From NCBI RefSeq assembly GCF_902686445.1, contig NC_062216.1:10127084-10191083 (forward strand): a stretch of DNA of 64,000 bases. Direction: 5' to 3'. How positions within the stretch are numbered: the first letter of the stretch is position 1; every line of letters starts with the position of its first letter. The notes beneath the pieces were generated by a model. It made no database searches, had not been told where the DNA came from, and saw nothing but the letters and a program-made list of their open reading frames with translations. A program made the translations under genes and the position numbers. This document shows positions 63,021-64,000 of this stretch, one piece after another. Source of the DNA: Sciurus carolinensis. Taxonomy: Eukaryota > Chordata > Mammalia > Rodentia > Sciuridae.

Positions 63021-64000
63021 CTGAAATTTCAGTAAAGCATCTAGAATTATCAAGATCACCATATTTCAAGCACAAGCTACAAAAGGGTAATGTATAAATA
63101 ACATCATTAACTCCTGTCACTTGCCTACCCTTCACCAGGTGACAATAGAGGCTTTAAGATCTGTGAGTATCAGGGAAGCAGAAGAACAAAATTCATGAGT
63201 AGGTGACTTCTTACACTCAAATACCTGAAAGAAAATCGAAGGACTATGGTGGAGGGGCCCAGGATGGTGGCACAACACAGGTCTACTTCCAAACGCTGCT
63301 CCAGCTTCTATTTTAGAGAGCTACTCTGATTACCTTTTCTCAACCTCAGCCACTGACATTTGGGACCAGACGCTCTTGGGGTGGGAGGCTATCTAGTGCA
63401 ATGTAGGATGTTCAGCAGCATCCTTGGTCTCCACTCACTAGCCTCCTTTTGGTGTGTCTCCAGACATTGTCAAATGTCTCTTGGGGAGAAAATCACCCTG
63501 ACTGAGAACCACTTTCTTAGACAAAATATTATATGTAAAACAGAGCATAAAACAAAGACTTTAATAAACAATTATCAAACAACCACTCCTACAGGCCATT
63601 CCTGATTAGAACCCTAACCCTAGTCCCCAGAATTAATCTTCATCATAACTAATCATTCCTCTGACTTTTTCTCTACAATTTTACTAGCTTTTCTTTTAAT
63701 TGTGACTGCTAGGAAAACCCTGACAGTCATCCTGTCTTCTAATTTTAATCCATTTAGAGACATCTGTGGGGTGCTCACATCATTTTCAACAAATATTAAC
63801 TGAATATCAAGTATACAAAGTATGTGAACACTACCTAAGTACCTGATACATCAGAGGGTGTAAGGCACAGTCCTTTCAAGTTCTACATTGTGACAAAATA
63901 CATTCATCTGCCTCACACCAAACCAGTGAATGCTTCCAGAATTCAGAGAGGATTTAATGTGTGCTGGAGAGATGGTCACAGAATATGAACCCAAAGAAAG
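63021..64000 (-). other. ELP3: ELP3 intron 2 (3' part only)
   Basis: The intron runs past the right edge. The only repeat I can name is a MER20 at 63332-63513. No sequence resembling the preceding exon (residues 7-40) was seen. Confidence 0.85.
63332..63513 (-). mobile_element. MER20 DNA transposon (hAT-Charlie)
   Basis: 'ttctcaacctcagccactga', 'gcaatgtaggatgttcagca', 'ctccagacattgtcaaatgt' and the terminal 'tgagaaccact' match the antisense MER20 from end to end. Confidence 0.85.

Overview
This window is vertebrate nuclear DNA: twelve consecutive coding exons of one gene, separated by long introns full of interspersed repeats. Read on the minus strand, the exons encode residues 40 to 523 of ELP3, the catalytic subunit of the Elongator complex. 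ELP3 is a radical-SAM plus GNAT-acetyltransferase enzyme that modifies wobble uridines of tRNAs. All introns here are GT-AG, all phases join, and no frame is broken. The first two coding exons (residues 1-39 and most of codon 40) lie beyond the right edge. The last exon (end of codon 523 to the stop) was not found and should lie beyond the left edge.

The organism is most likely a member of the squirrel family (Sciuridae: squirrels, marmots, ground squirrels). The best evidence is the set of SINEs: ID elements of tRNA-Ala type and composite B1-plus-ID elements ('STRID' type) with the A-box text 'gctggggatgtggctcagtgg'. This is a rodent pattern typical of sciurids. Older mammalian repeats (L1M, HAL1, L2, MIR, MER2, MER5, MER20, MaLR LTRs) fill the rest.

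Layout from left to right, which runs from the 3' to the 5' end of ELP3: 1-13499 is the rest of the last intron (L1M pieces, an LTR, one B1-ID). 13500-18670 holds exons 14 to 11, which encode the acetyltransferase domain and the end of the radical-SAM C-terminal extension. 18671-31090 is a 12.4-kb intron with L1, MaLR, MER2 and a DNA transposon inside an L1. 31091-41816 holds exons 10, 9 and 8. 41817-52788 is an 11-kb intron with a long interrupted L1. 52789-63020 holds exons 7 to 3, which encode the radical-SAM core with its three cluster cysteines. 63021-64000 is the start of the next intron and contains a MER20.

I found no second protein-coding gene, no structural RNA gene, no CpG-island promoter and no unknown multi-gene system. 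The observations worth a second look concern splicing and transposon history: an ELP3 acceptor whose pyrimidine tract is a run of 32 T, clean target-site duplications, nested insertions, a 46-bp tandem duplication and an unassigned repeat inside an L1. Exon numbers assume the 15-exon human layout. Residue numbers follow the 547-residue human protein, recalled from knowledge rather than aligned by a tool.
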